33,820 bases of DNA, from positions 1 through 33,820 of the forward strand of contig QGNO01000019.1 of NCBI GenBank assembly GCA_003228195.2. Direction: 5' to 3'. The DNA is from Chloroflexota bacterium (GTDB taxonomy: Bacteria; Chloroflexota; Dehalococcoidia; Lucifugimonadales; QGNO01). The notes under the pieces are model-generated. The model saw only the letters and a program-made list of their open reading frames with translations. It searched no databases and was not told the origin of the DNA. Of this stretch, positions 1 through 7,648 are shown piece after piece (the first letter of the stretch is position 1; every line of letters starts with the position of its first letter). The translations under genes and the position numbers were made by a program.

Positions 1-606
1 CAGAGCTTCATCAGCATCGAAAGGTTCGTCCATGAGCAGGATTTTCATAGAATCCACGTGGCTAATCTGCCGGGGTAATCTAGCAGCGCCGGGTCCGCTT
101 CCAAGCCAACCCTGATTCATTAGCATGTATTGGAAGCGAGCATTTTCCTTACTGGCTATTCTTATGTCTGTTGTCGTCAACATCATATAGAATCCAGCCC
201 CAACAGCCCATCCGTTAATTGCGCCTATTACTGGTTTCCATATTTGTGGAAAGTGTCCCGCACTACGGCCGTCTACTCCGGTCGGATATTCGTTAACCGA
301 GCTGTAGGTAGGTTTATAGTCAGAGGATGTGTTTTGGGAATTCGCCCAAAATATCCTGTCAACAAATTCACGGCGCCTCTCGTCTTCAGTCTGTCCAGGT
401 CTAGGAGCAAGGTCATGTCCGGCGCAGAAGTGGCGATCGCCTTTACCGGTTACGATAGCGGCTCTGACCTCTCTATCTTCCCAGACCTCTTTCCATGCAT
501 CCCTGAGTTCAATTTCCACTTGGTCATTGAGTACGTTAGCCTTCTCAGGATTGTTCAAAGTTATAAACGCTATATGGTTTCTCTTCTCAAATATTATTCC
601 TGCCAT
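1..606 (-). CDS. Crotonase-fold (enoyl-CoA hydratase/isomerase family) protein, 3' end outside window
   Basis: The reading frame is open from an ATG at 606-604 to the left edge (202 codons), so the C-terminus is missing. An AGGAGA Shine-Dalgarno lies just upstream of the ATG. The protein starts MAGIIFEKRNHIAFITLNNP, has the first oxyanion-hole segment CAGHDL and the second NGWAVGAGFY, followed by LTTTDIRI. It is a clear paralogue of the crotonase at 3222-4145, sharing NPEKANV, FPQIWKPVIGA and TTTDIRI. Crotonases act on CoA thioesters by stabilising an enolate. The two catalytic glutamates of classical enoyl-CoA hydratase are not present here (the GAG segment is followed by FYMML; the later position lies in FQYMLM), so hydration should not be assumed. 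It is the last gene of a four-gene minus-strand operon, 19 bases after the CoA-transferase at 626. Confidence 0.88.
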   Translation of the reverse strand, partial: MAGIIFEKRNHIAFITLNNPEKANVLNDQVEIELRDAWKEVWEDREVRAAIVTGKGDRHFCAGHDLAPRPGQTEDERRREFVDRIFWANSQNTSSDYKPTYSSVNEYPTGVDGRSAGHFPQIWKPVIGAINGWAVGAGFYMMLTTTDIRIASKENARFQYMLMNQGWLGSGPGAARLPRQISHVDSMKILLMDEPFDADEAL

Positions 607-625
607 AATTATTCTCCTTCGTAGA

Positions 626-1849
626 TTAAATTACTGCTTGTCTTCTTAACTGAACAAGTTCTTCTTCGCAGATTCCAAATTCGCCGCAATATATTTCCTT
701 GTTGTGTTGCCCTATTAGAGGTGTTGCGCGCCTAAGTGCCCAGGGGCTTCCAGTAAGTCGAAAAATTTCTCCGGGGATCTTGATTTTTCCTACGACGGGG
801 TGGTCCATCTCGGAAAAAAACCCTCGTTCGTTTAGGTGCTCACCCTCTACCAAGTCCTGAGACGTTTGCACAACTGCTGCGACCCAACTTTCAGAGGCCG
901 CCTTATTGAAATAGTCGAACTTACTCCAATCCTTAAGAGCTGACAGGAGTAGTTCGTCTTTATCACTAGGTATTCGAGCGGGAAATTCAATGGGAGGAAA
1001 GTCAGGATCATCTAAATCCTCTCGGTTTAAGAGTTTGACATAGTCTGAGTAAGATCCTCGTTGTATTCCACGCTGAAACGTTGCCCCTACGTACCCATCT
1101 TGTACAGGGACAATACCTTCAAAGTGTGCGCCGCCTTTTGGGGAACCAGCCTCCATTTTTGGCGCTCGCCTTTCTACAGTGCCTACGAAGCTATACCGTG
1201 TTGGTGTTGCATGGTGATGTGCCGCTGACACATCTCTCATAGATAAATCTATATGCTGGCCCTTTGCTATGGAAATTCTAGCGAATAGAGCAGAAGATGT
1301 GGCGTACGCGGCAGTTATACCGGCGATATAAAGACTTTGAGGGTGACCGTGCTTTAGCGGTGCTCTATCGTGAGCGCCACTAATATACATTATTCCTCCC
1401 ATAGCTTCGTAGATTATGTCATCACCAGGATAGTCACGGTAAGGTCCTTTTTGCCCGTAAGGAGTAATAGAAGTCATGACCAAATTGGGGTTGACCTTAC
1501 TAAGGTCGCTATAGCCAACCCCGAGATTGTCTAGATAACCGGGCGGATAACTTTCTATGATTGCATCAAATTTTCCTGCCAAGCTTGTGAGCATTTGTTG
1601 GCCTTGAGCAGTTCTAATGTCTAGAGTGATGCTGCGTTTGTTAGTATTTAAATAAAGAAAGGATAGGCTTTTCTCCGGATGTGGATGGTCATGGAAGAAA
1701 GGGGGTAGGTTTCGTGCTTCGTCTCCTGACAAAGGCTCTAATTTTACTACATCGGCTCCGTAATCGGCGAAAAGCTTACCCGCGAAAGGACCGGCGACAC
1801 CGGTGCTGAGCTCTAGGATTCTGAATCCTCCCAATGCATTACTGCTCAT
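626..1849 (-). CDS. CaiB/BaiF family (class III) CoA-transferase, subunit without catalytic Asp
   Basis: 407 residues, normal for family III CoA-transferases, which move CoA between acyl-CoA and a free acid. The N-terminus GGFRILELSTGVAGPFAGKL and the ADYGADVVKLEP segment are the family's Rossmann-like CoA-binding start. In active members an Asp lies in a D-x4-G segment after the GPP/VG region. Aligning the spacing between the two glycines puts Leu173 (in PQSLYIAG) at that site, while the neighbouring paralogue has Asp177. The ATG overlaps the upstream gene's TGA (ATGA), indicating tight translational coupling. I infer that the two CoA-transferases form a hetero-oligomer in which this chain is structural or substrate-binding. 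An independent enzyme with a different mechanism is not excluded. Confidence 0.9.
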   Translation of the reverse strand: MSSNALGGFRILELSTGVAGPFAGKLFADYGADVVKLEPLSGDEARNLPPFFHDHPHPEKSLSFLYLNTNKRSITLDIRTAQGQQMLTSLAGKFDAIIESYPPGYLDNLGVGYSDLSKVNPNLVMTSITPYGQKGPYRDYPGDDIIYEAMGGIMYISGAHDRAPLKHGHPQSLYIAGITAAYATSSALFARISIAKGQHIDLSMRDVSAAHHHATPTRYSFVGTVERRAPKMEAGSPKGGAHFEGIVPVQDGYVGATFQRGIQRGSYSDYVKLLNREDLDDPDFPPIEFPARIPSDKDELLLSALKDWSKFDYFNKAASESWVAAVVQTSQDLVEGEHLNERGFFSEMDHPVVGKIKIPGEIFRLTGSPWALRRATPLIGQHNKEIYCGEFGICEEELVQLRRQAVI

Positions 1850-3195
1850 GGTTCTATGCCTAACAGTTTCTTGTATTCTGTGTCGTAGCTTCTCAAGGTG
1901 CCTTGATCTATCTCTCTTGTGAAATCTTGTATTGTGCCCGGCTTGTCCATCGGCTCTGGTTCTTTCCCTATACCGCCAAGCTCATAAAGCTGTGCAATCT
2001 CAGTTCCAGTTCGTCCAAGCAGGTCGCCAAGGACGTATTCATTGTCCCCTCCAAGATCAGGCCCAGGACTACGAATATAACTTGGTGTTTCGGACATCGA
2101 CCAAGGCCTTCCTAGGAATACTCGAGTACCCATACCCGTCTCAGCAGGAAATTCCAACTTTTCGAAAATACTTGTCTCCTTCATGTTAGGATCACTGAGC
2201 ACCTCTTTTGGGTTTAATACTGCTCCAGATGGGACTCCAGCCTCGATCAATGTGTTCATCAAATCGCGATGTTCGAAGTTCCTTGTCCATTGTTTGATGT
2301 GTGAATCCAGATCATCCTGATTGTGCCAACGTACTATTACGTCTCCAAATTTATCTTCGTTTGCCCATTCCGGGTTACCCATAACATTTTTGAGCGCGTC
2401 CCATTGATTATCCGATTCAACCGAAATTGCTATCCAATTATCGTCTCCACTACACTTATAGGCGCCATGGGGGGCTTTTGAGGTGTGGCGATTGCCCATT
2501 AGCTTACCGTTCCGACCGTTTGCTATATAGTCAAGCAGTGCGTCTCCCACTGTGGAAGCGCCCATTTGATACATAGAGTGGTCAATCCACTGCCCTTTAC
2601 CAGTTTGGTTTCTATGATGGATTGCAGCGAGTATGGCGAAGACCGCCATCCATCCGTTCGGGGGGTCAAACCATGCTGACCCTACACGCCTAGGACCCTC
2701 GTCTGGGTAACCAGTGAATTGACTTACACCACTAGTTAGTTCAAACATTCTGCCAATTCCTTGGTAATTCTTCCACGGACCGGAGTAACCAAATCCACTA
2801 AACGAGAAATATATCAAATCAGGCTTAATTTTTCTCAGTTCTTCGTAACCTAAACCTAGACGTTCCATTGTGCCTGGACGATTATTTTCTGCAAGGACGT
2901 CACTAACCCTGACCAAGTCTTTGAATGCTTCTATAGTTTCTGGAATCTTGTAGTTTAGTGTGATGCCGAGTTTACTTCGGTGAAGTGCATGGAAACTGCC
3001 ATCCCTATTCCAGTGATTGTTGTTTGGGGGAACGTTATCTGCGTAAGTAACACCGCCTCCGCCGCCCCTACCTCTGGTATGTGTTTCTACTTTTACTACT
3101 TCCGCACCCATGTCTCCCATGAGGTACATGGCCGTAGGCATAGCTAGAACTGTTGTAGAATCAATTATACGTAAACTGGATAGAGGACCATCCAT
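1846..3195 (-). CDS. CaiB/BaiF family (class III) CoA-transferase, subunit with catalytic Asp
   Basis: 449 residues. The N-terminal LRIIDSTTVLAMPTAMYL and GAEVVKVETH are the family's opening strand-helix. The segment AWFDPPNGW carries Asp177 at the place of the aspartate that forms the acyl-enzyme/CoA thioester relay in this family, followed by TGKGQWIDHSMY. It starts at ATG with an AGGAG Shine-Dalgarno about 5 bases upstream. The 26-base gap after the crotonase and the 4-base overlap with the next CoA-transferase place it second in the operon. The donor and acceptor acids cannot be read from the sequence. Family membership is certain; the substrate is unknown. Confidence 0.93.
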   Translation of the reverse strand: MDGPLSSLRIIDSTTVLAMPTAMYLMGDMGAEVVKVETHTRGRGGGGGVTYADNVPPNNNHWNRDGSFHALHRSKLGITLNYKIPETIEAFKDLVRVSDVLAENNRPGTMERLGLGYEELRKIKPDLIYFSFSGFGYSGPWKNYQGIGRMFELTSGVSQFTGYPDEGPRRVGSAWFDPPNGWMAVFAILAAIHHRNQTGKGQWIDHSMYQMGASTVGDALLDYIANGRNGKLMGNRHTSKAPHGAYKCSGDDNWIAISVESDNQWDALKNVMGNPEWANEDKFGDVIVRWHNQDDLDSHIKQWTRNFEHRDLMNTLIEAGVPSGAVLNPKEVLSDPNMKETSIFEKLEFPAETGMGTRVFLGRPWSMSETPSYIRSPGPDLGGDNEYVLGDLLGRTGTEIAQLYELGGIGKEPEPMDKPGTIQDFTREIDQGTLRSYDTEYKKLLGIEP

Positions 3196-3221
3196 AATCT
3201 GCTCCTGCTCAATAGCATAAA

Positions 3222-4145
3222 TTAGCCAAATTTGTCGTAAGTTAAGAATCCCCGTTCATCGCGATTACGACCCACAGTGTCATTTTGAGAATCTCCCCTG
3301 ACGTCACCGCTGACATCTCTTTGGCGCTTTTCAAGGAAAGCCGGGGTCGCATCATCACTGTCGCCAGAATGTTGTCCTACTAAATGATTGAATACCCATT
3401 GCAGGTGCCAAGCTTGATCTGTATTCATGTCGGCCCCTCTGACAAGAAACTCTTTGAGGAATCTCACCGCGATGGGAGGCATTTCACAGATACGATTGGC
3501 AATCTCCTCACATCTGGCCATTAGCTGGTCATGTGGAACAGCTTCATTAATCAGATTCATTCGTACCGCTTCGTTCGCATCGACCGGGCTGTCTGTAAGA
3601 AGCATTTTCATGGCGTGGACATAAGGTATTTGTCTAATTAGCCTAGTAACAGTCGGTCCGCTGCCGATTCCTCCTCTATTCGAAAGGAGAGCGAAGTAGA
3701 ATCTAGCATGTTCCTCGCAGCCAATCCGTATGTCGGTTGTGGTTAATAGAGTATATAAACCCGCACCGGCTGCCCAGCCATTCACGGCGCCTATAACTGG
3801 CTTCCATATTTGAGGAAAGTCGTGGCCACTACGCAAATCGACAGAAGGCATCCGCCCGTTAATTGCCGAAGCCGGAGGCCAGATGAACTGATCTATCCGG
3901 TCTTGTCGGACGTCTTCATAGGTCATGCCATCAGGAGGAGGTTGTATGTTGTGGCCAGCTGAGAAGTGTCTCCCTCCAGCACCGGTGATGATCATGACTC
4001 TCATATTGCGGTCTTCCCAGAAATCCTTATACTCTTGGCCCATTTCCTCGATGACGTCATCATCCATCACGTTGGCCTTTTCTGGGTTGTTAATCGTAAG
4101 GTAAGCTATGCCACCCTTTTTTTCGTAGATGGTTTTTTTGCCCAA
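3222..4145 (-). CDS. Crotonase-fold (enoyl-CoA hydratase/isomerase family) protein
   Basis: 307 residues, longer than the usual ~260 because of a polar C-terminal extension after about residue 255. N-terminus AYLTINNPEKANVMDDDVIE, first oxyanion-hole segment FSAGHNIQPP, second NGWAAGAGLY followed by LTTTDIRIG. At the two positions that hold catalytic Glu in enoyl-CoA hydratase, this protein has Tyr131 (or a neighbour, all non-acidic) and Leu153. It therefore probably does another crotonase reaction (isomerisation, C-C cleavage, thioester hydrolysis) or has a rearranged site. The start is TTG: a GGAGG lies 6 bases upstream and no better ATG exists. It is the first gene of the operon running to the left edge and is divergent from the hydrolase at 4322. 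Confidence 0.9.
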   Translation of the reverse strand: MGKKTIYEKKGGIAYLTINNPEKANVMDDDVIEEMGQEYKDFWEDRNMRVMIITGAGGRHFSAGHNIQPPPDGMTYEDVRQDRIDQFIWPPASAINGRMPSVDLRSGHDFPQIWKPVIGAVNGWAAGAGLYTLLTTTDIRIGCEEHARFYFALLSNRGGIGSGPTVTRLIRQIPYVHAMKMLLTDSPVDANEAVRMNLINEAVPHDQLMARCEEIANRICEMPPIAVRFLKEFLVRGADMNTDQAWHLQWVFNHLVGQHSGDSDDATPAFLEKRQRDVSGDVRGDSQNDTVGRNRDERGFLTYDKFG

Positions 4146-4151
4146 TTGATG

Positions 4152-4156
4152 CCTCC
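4152..4156 (-). promoter_or_regulatory. Shine-Dalgarno deciding a TTG start
   Basis: The minus strand reads GGAGG, 6 bases before the TTG at 4145-4143. It supports the TTG as the true start of the crotonase. Confidence 0.75.
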
Positions 4157-4321
4157 GGCGTTCGATGGTAACGGCAACTTATCAATGGGGTTTAAGTAAG
4201 TCAAGTTATCTGATTTTGCATCTACTTGAATGCACAATCTTTTCAGAAGCTCGGCAATAAGAGTCTAGCAGTCAAAACGGTGTTATTATGCATATATTCT
4301 TCTGAATCAGAGGGTTAGGCA

Positions 4322-5089
4322 ATGCCATACATAAACAATGACGGAATCGCAATTCACTATCATGTCGAGGGCGAAGGACCGGCCTTAGTGCTTCAGCATG
4401 GTCAAGGTGACAATATGCAAGCCTGGTATGATGCGGGGCATGTAGCAGCACTTAGAGACAGACATAAGTTGATATTAGTTGATGCTCGTGGCCATGGGGA
4501 AAGTGACAAGCCGTATTTGGCAGATGCATATCACATTAGTCAGAATGTAGCGGACATCATTGCTATATTGGACGAACTTTCAATAGATAAAGCTCACTAT
4601 TGGGGGCATTCGATGGGTGGTCGTATTGGGTTTGGTTGTGCGAAGTATGCTGGGGCTAGATTCCACTCTTTGATAATTAGTAGTATGTCACCCTATAAGA
4701 GACCAAAGATAGAACGTGATGTTGCAATCGCTCAATATAAAAAAGGTGTTGAGGCTATACTGTCCGATCGAAGGGCAGAAGGCGATCTAACACAGGAAGA
4801 AGAGGACAGAATTCGAGCGAATGACCCGTTGGCTCAGGCTGCATCGCTGACTGCGGTACGAGATTTTCCTGACCAAGTTGATACGCTTAAGTACATGACA
4901 ATGCCCAGTTTGGTCTATGTAGGTGAGCTAGACACGTTCTGGCGTGAAGGTCTCGAAAAATGTGTTGGTGATATACCGCAGGCCACATTTATATTACTGC
5001 CTGGTTTGGGGCATCAAGAGGCTCTTGAACGTGGCGATATAGTGTTGCCACATGTTGAAAAGTTCTTGGCAGGCGTGGGAGAGGCTTAG
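4322..5089 (+). CDS. Alpha/beta-hydrolase fold protein
   Basis: 255 residues, typical for a compact single-domain alpha/beta hydrolase. Visible elements in order: oxyanion-hole HGQGDN near residue 26, DARGHGESDKP near 54-63, nucleophile elbow GHSMGG with Ser97, an acid candidate in YVGELDTFW near 206, and the catalytic His in LPGLGHQEA near 233. No signal peptide, so cytoplasmic. Similar proteins include 3-oxoadipate enol-lactonases, esterases and C-C hydrolases; the substrate cannot be told from sequence. It is divergently transcribed from the crotonase/CoA-transferase operon with a 176-base shared upstream region, which suggests, but does not prove, a related catabolic role. A GAGGGTTAGG-like purine stretch precedes the ATG. 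Confidence 0.9.
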   Translation: MPYINNDGIAIHYHVEGEGPALVLQHGQGDNMQAWYDAGHVAALRDRHKLILVDARGHGESDKPYLADAYHISQNVADIIAILDELSIDKAHYWGHSMGGRIGFGCAKYAGARFHSLIISSMSPYKRPKIERDVAIAQYKKGVEAILSDRRAEGDLTQEEEDRIRANDPLAQAASLTAVRDFPDQVDTLKYMTMPSLVYVGELDTFWREGLEKCVGDIPQATFILLPGLGHQEALERGDIVLPHVEKFLAGVGEA

Positions 5090-5126
5090 CGATTTCGGGC
5101 AGCTAGTCAGCACGTTTGTAGAAAGG

Positions 5127-5221
5127 CGGGAGCGCGAGGGAGTCGAACCCACCATCCCGACCGTAGGGCCAGGATCAACGGAGTTGAAGTCCGTGAGAGC
5201 CACCAGGCCCCATCCGCCCCC
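5127..5221 (-). tRNA. selC: tRNA-Sec (UCA anticodon)
   Basis: Read on the minus strand this 95-base segment has the full selenocysteine-tRNA layout: an 8-base acceptor strand, a two-base linker (AT), a 6-bp D stem with the minimal TGGT loop, and a 5-bp anticodon stem (ACGGA/TCCGT) around the loop CTTCAAC with anticodon TCA. A 9-bp extra arm (ATCCTGGCC/GGTCGGGAT, loop CTAC) follows, then a T arm with TTCGACT and discriminator G. The length equals that of E. coli selC. Odd points: a T-T mismatch in the T stem, a G-G opposition at acceptor position 8, and CC then T after the discriminator, so the terminal CCA is not encoded. It decodes UGA as selenocysteine with SelA, SelB and SelD, none of which is in this window. 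Confidence 0.93.
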
Positions 5222-5235
5222 GTGAAAGTAAAAGG

Positions 5236-5259
5236 ACCTATCACATCAGTAGTGATGGT
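5236..5259 (-). terminator. Possible weak terminator between trxA and selC
   Basis: The minus strand can form an 8-bp stem (ACCATCAC against GTGATAGGT with one bulged base) around a 7-base loop, followed a few bases later by TTTT. It lies 30 bases after the trxA stop and just before selC, so it may end the thioredoxin transcript. The stem is modest in GC and the T run is short. Confidence 0.4.
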
Positions 5260-5288
5260 TCTTCGAGTATATTAGGCGTAAAAGAAAC

Positions 5289-5615
5289 TTAGCTTATAGC
5301 ATCGTCCAGTCGTTGTCTTAGTGCTGCCTTTGGTAGCGCTCCTACGATCTGATCAACAGGATTGCCGTCCTTGAATACGAGCAGAGTCGGTATGCTGCGG
5401 ATACCAAATTTGACCGCGATATTTTGTTCTGAATCGACATCAACCTTTGTGAAAGCTATTCGTCCGTCATATTCCTCAGCCAGTTCATCGATTATAGGAG
5501 CTATCATTTTGCATGGCATGCACCAATCGGCCCAGAAGTCCACCAACACTGGGATGGATGACTTCTCCACCTGTTGCTCAAAGGTTTGTTCAGTTACTAC
5601 GACCGGATTTGCCAT
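5289..5615 (-). CDS. trxA: Thioredoxin
   Basis: 108 residues, exactly thioredoxin-sized. The active site is WCMPCK with Cys32 and Cys35; the usual Gly between them is Met, a variant that shifts redox potential in some family members. DFWADW precedes the site, and the cis-proline loop RSIPTLLVF and the final buried strand are present. It is a cytoplasmic general disulfide reductase that would need a thioredoxin reductase encoded elsewhere. The ATG is preceded by AAGGAG. It lies downstream of the membrane-anchored protein (88-base gap) and upstream of selC on the same strand. Thioredoxin is a common electron donor in selenium and sulfur metabolism, but a functional link here is only inferred. 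Confidence 0.97.
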   Translation of the reverse strand: MANPVVVTEQTFEQQVEKSSIPVLVDFWADWCMPCKMIAPIIDELAEEYDGRIAFTKVDVDSEQNIAVKFGIRSIPTLLVFKDGNPVDQIVGALPKAALRQRLDDAIS

Positions 5616-5703
5616 AACCGCTCCTTATAAATCGAAACTAGGCAGTTTTGTGACGTGCCAAAGTCCGATGCTATAGTAACATAGCGTGGATGTAATTCAA
5701 GCT

Positions 5704-6291
5704 CTATCTAGTGCCGGAAAAGGGCATGTATACTGTGTCTCCAGTTTCCCAGATGAACTGATGGTATTCGATGTCTTTCGGCACTTCAAAGAATAGCCAG
5801 CCGACAAGTTCACAAGGAGCCCCGGCTGAGTCGCAGATTTGGTTTAATTGTATTGTCGGCGTCTCCTCAGATCCATCTGCCCATAGGAACGGTATCAATA
5901 ATTCTTCTCCTGCTGCCTCTTTTTCTATAACCGCCCTTTGGTTAAATGGATTCAATGGTTGGTAATCTAGGAATTCGCTGTCCCTAAGCCTAGCGGCAGT
6001 TTCATTGATATCAAGAATTACAAAGCCAGCTTGCCGGTTACGAAGTTCGATATGGGCGGCTGCTATCATCTTACCTTGTTGTGATGGCCTGACAACGTAG
6101 TGTTTTTCCTCAATTGAATAGAAAACCTCTTCTACGAGACGCATTTCCTTGACTCTTATTGTCAAGGCTTCGCCGAATGTCCAGTCCGTTGCTTGAGATG
6201 AATCAGTATAAAAAACTGTAACGATCACAGCGGCCGCTGCAACGGCCACTATCGCTATTATTAAATAGATAAGGCGGTTTTGTTTATTCAT
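5704..6291 (-). CDS. Membrane-anchored extracytoplasmic protein of unknown function
   Basis: 195 residues. One N-terminal membrane segment (about residues 8-28, LIYLIIAIVAVAAAAVIV) follows a short Lys/Arg-bearing cytoplasmic end. The rest is soluble and beta-rich, with FGEALTIRVKEMRLVEEV, KMIAAAHIELRN and a hydrophobic C-terminal half. The pattern of an anchored domain starting with a strand that describes a regulated quantity resembles DUF4352-type immunoglobulin-like domains; I cannot confirm that. Two cysteines (CDSAGAPC) lie six residues apart in the outer part and could form a disulfide. It lies 28 bases after the cysteine desulfurase stop and is probably co-transcribed with it. Confidence 0.8.
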   Translation of the reverse strand: MNKQNRLIYLIIAIVAVAAAAVIVTVFYTDSSQATDWTFGEALTIRVKEMRLVEEVFYSIEEKHYVVRPSQQGKMIAAAHIELRNRQAGFVILDINETAARLRDSEFLDYQPLNPFNQRAVIEKEAAGEELLIPFLWADGSEETPTIQLNQICDSAGAPCELVGWLFFEVPKDIEYHQFIWETGDTVYMPFSGTR

Positions 6292-6319
6292 ATTTTGTTC
6301 TCTTGGCTTAAAGGTTAAT

Positions 6320-7522
6320 TTATTGTTGGCCTGTTGTCGATATGGATGACATAGATCGTAAACTTGTTACCAACTCTGTCAACAAGTTCAGAACTCTCGA
6401 CACATCTTCATGTGTGTTGTCGCGACCGAGTGTCAATCTGAGGCTACTTTGCGCAAGTTCCTCTGATAATCCGAGCGCCATAAGGACGTGTGACGGCTCT
6501 AAGGATGCTGAAGTACAAGCGCTACCACTTGAAGCTGCTACCCCTTCCAAATCTAGGCCGAGCAGTAAAGATTCTCCTTCAACGTGTTGAAAGGAGAAAT
6601 TTGCGTTGTTTGAAAGTCGCTTCGAGTGATGGCCGTTGAGGTGTGCGTCTGGAATGTTCTCTATTATCCCATTTATCAGTTCGTCTCTTAATTGTTTCGT
6701 GTGTGCTTCTAACCATTTTCTTTCATGCGCAGCCAACTGCAAAGCTTTGGCAGTACCCGATATGCCAGCGACATTTTCTGTGCCAGCTCGTCTTTGTTTC
6801 TCTTGCCCACCACCGACGCTTTGAGGTGTAAAAGGCGTACCTCTCCTTACATAAAGGACGCCCATACCCTTAGGGCCGTGAAATTTGTGAGCTGATAGAC
6901 TCAACATATCAACCCCAAGTTTGTCTACTTCAATCTCTAGATAGCCAGCTGCCTGTACTGCATCGGTATGAAATGTGATTTGAGTACCTAGGGCGCGGGA
7001 GCGGTCTTCGATAATTTCTGAAGCTTCAGAAATTGGAAGGATTGTTCCTATTTCGTTGTTTGCATAAATTAGACTTACAAGAATCGTTTGTTCTGTTATG
7101 GCTTTTTCCAGATCCATTAGGTTGATCATGCCATAGCTGTCTACTGGCAGATACGTTACTTTATATCCAAACTTTTCAAGCATATGACATGCATTGAGCA
7201 CCGCATGGTGCTCTACACTTGTAGTTATAATGTGATCGCCTGCAGCCTTTGATCCCATGGCAGAACCAAAAAGTGCGGTATTATCCGATTCGGTACCGCC
7301 ACTAGTGAAAATGATTTCACCAGATCTACAACCTAAGGTTTCCGCAACTGTATCTCTGGATTCATCGACTGCTTTTCGGGATTCCTGTGCGATTGAATAA
7401 ATGCTCGAAGGATTACCGTAAATGTCTCGTAAATACGGAAGCATGGCATCTAGGACCTCTGGTCGCACTTGTGTTGTCGCGGCGTAGTCCATGTAAATGA
7501 AGTCTTTGGAAGTGTTTAACAT
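6320..7522 (-). CDS. iscS: Cysteine desulfurase (IscS/NifS family)
   Basis: 400 residues, normal for the family. It is a PLP enzyme that takes sulfur from L-cysteine as an enzyme persulfide. N-terminal YMDYAATTQVRPEV, then FTSGGTESDN for phosphate binding, VEHHAV, DAVQAAG, the PLP lysine Lys213 in SAHKFHGPKG, and the active Cys336 in SSGSACTS. The extended active-site loop places it with NifS/IscS rather than SufS. Possible acceptors are iron-sulfur assembly, tRNA thiolation and, because these enzymes also act on selenocysteine, selenide supply. selC is about 1.1 kb downstream. No iscU, iscR or mnmA lies beside it. ATG start with AAAGGA upstream. Confidence 0.95.
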   Translation of the reverse strand: MLNTSKDFIYMDYAATTQVRPEVLDAMLPYLRDIYGNPSSIYSIAQESRKAVDESRDTVAETLGCRSGEIIFTSGGTESDNTALFGSAMGSKAAGDHIITTSVEHHAVLNACHMLEKFGYKVTYLPVDSYGMINLMDLEKAITEQTILVSLIYANNEIGTILPISEASEIIEDRSRALGTQITFHTDAVQAAGYLEIEVDKLGVDMLSLSAHKFHGPKGMGVLYVRRGTPFTPQSVGGGQEKQRRAGTENVAGISGTAKALQLAAHERKWLEAHTKQLRDELINGIIENIPDAHLNGHHSKRLSNNANFSFQHVEGESLLLGLDLEGVAASSGSACTSASLEPSHVLMALGLSEELAQSSLRLTLGRDNTHEDVSRVLNLLTELVTSLRSMSSISTTGQQ

Positions 7523-7648
7523 AGTCCTTTATTCTACATTAAGAAAGGACGCACTAGTTGCAGATATCTAGGTATAGCAAGCCGTAGTCCACAAAATGTT
7601 TTAGAGTGGATGTTTTAGAACGAATATTGGGATAACTTAGGTATTCAA

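Noticed and set aside
130-624. Open frame of 164 codons on the plus strand
   Set aside because: It lies fully opposite the crotonase at 1-606, whose protein has clear family motifs; the plus-strand translation has none.
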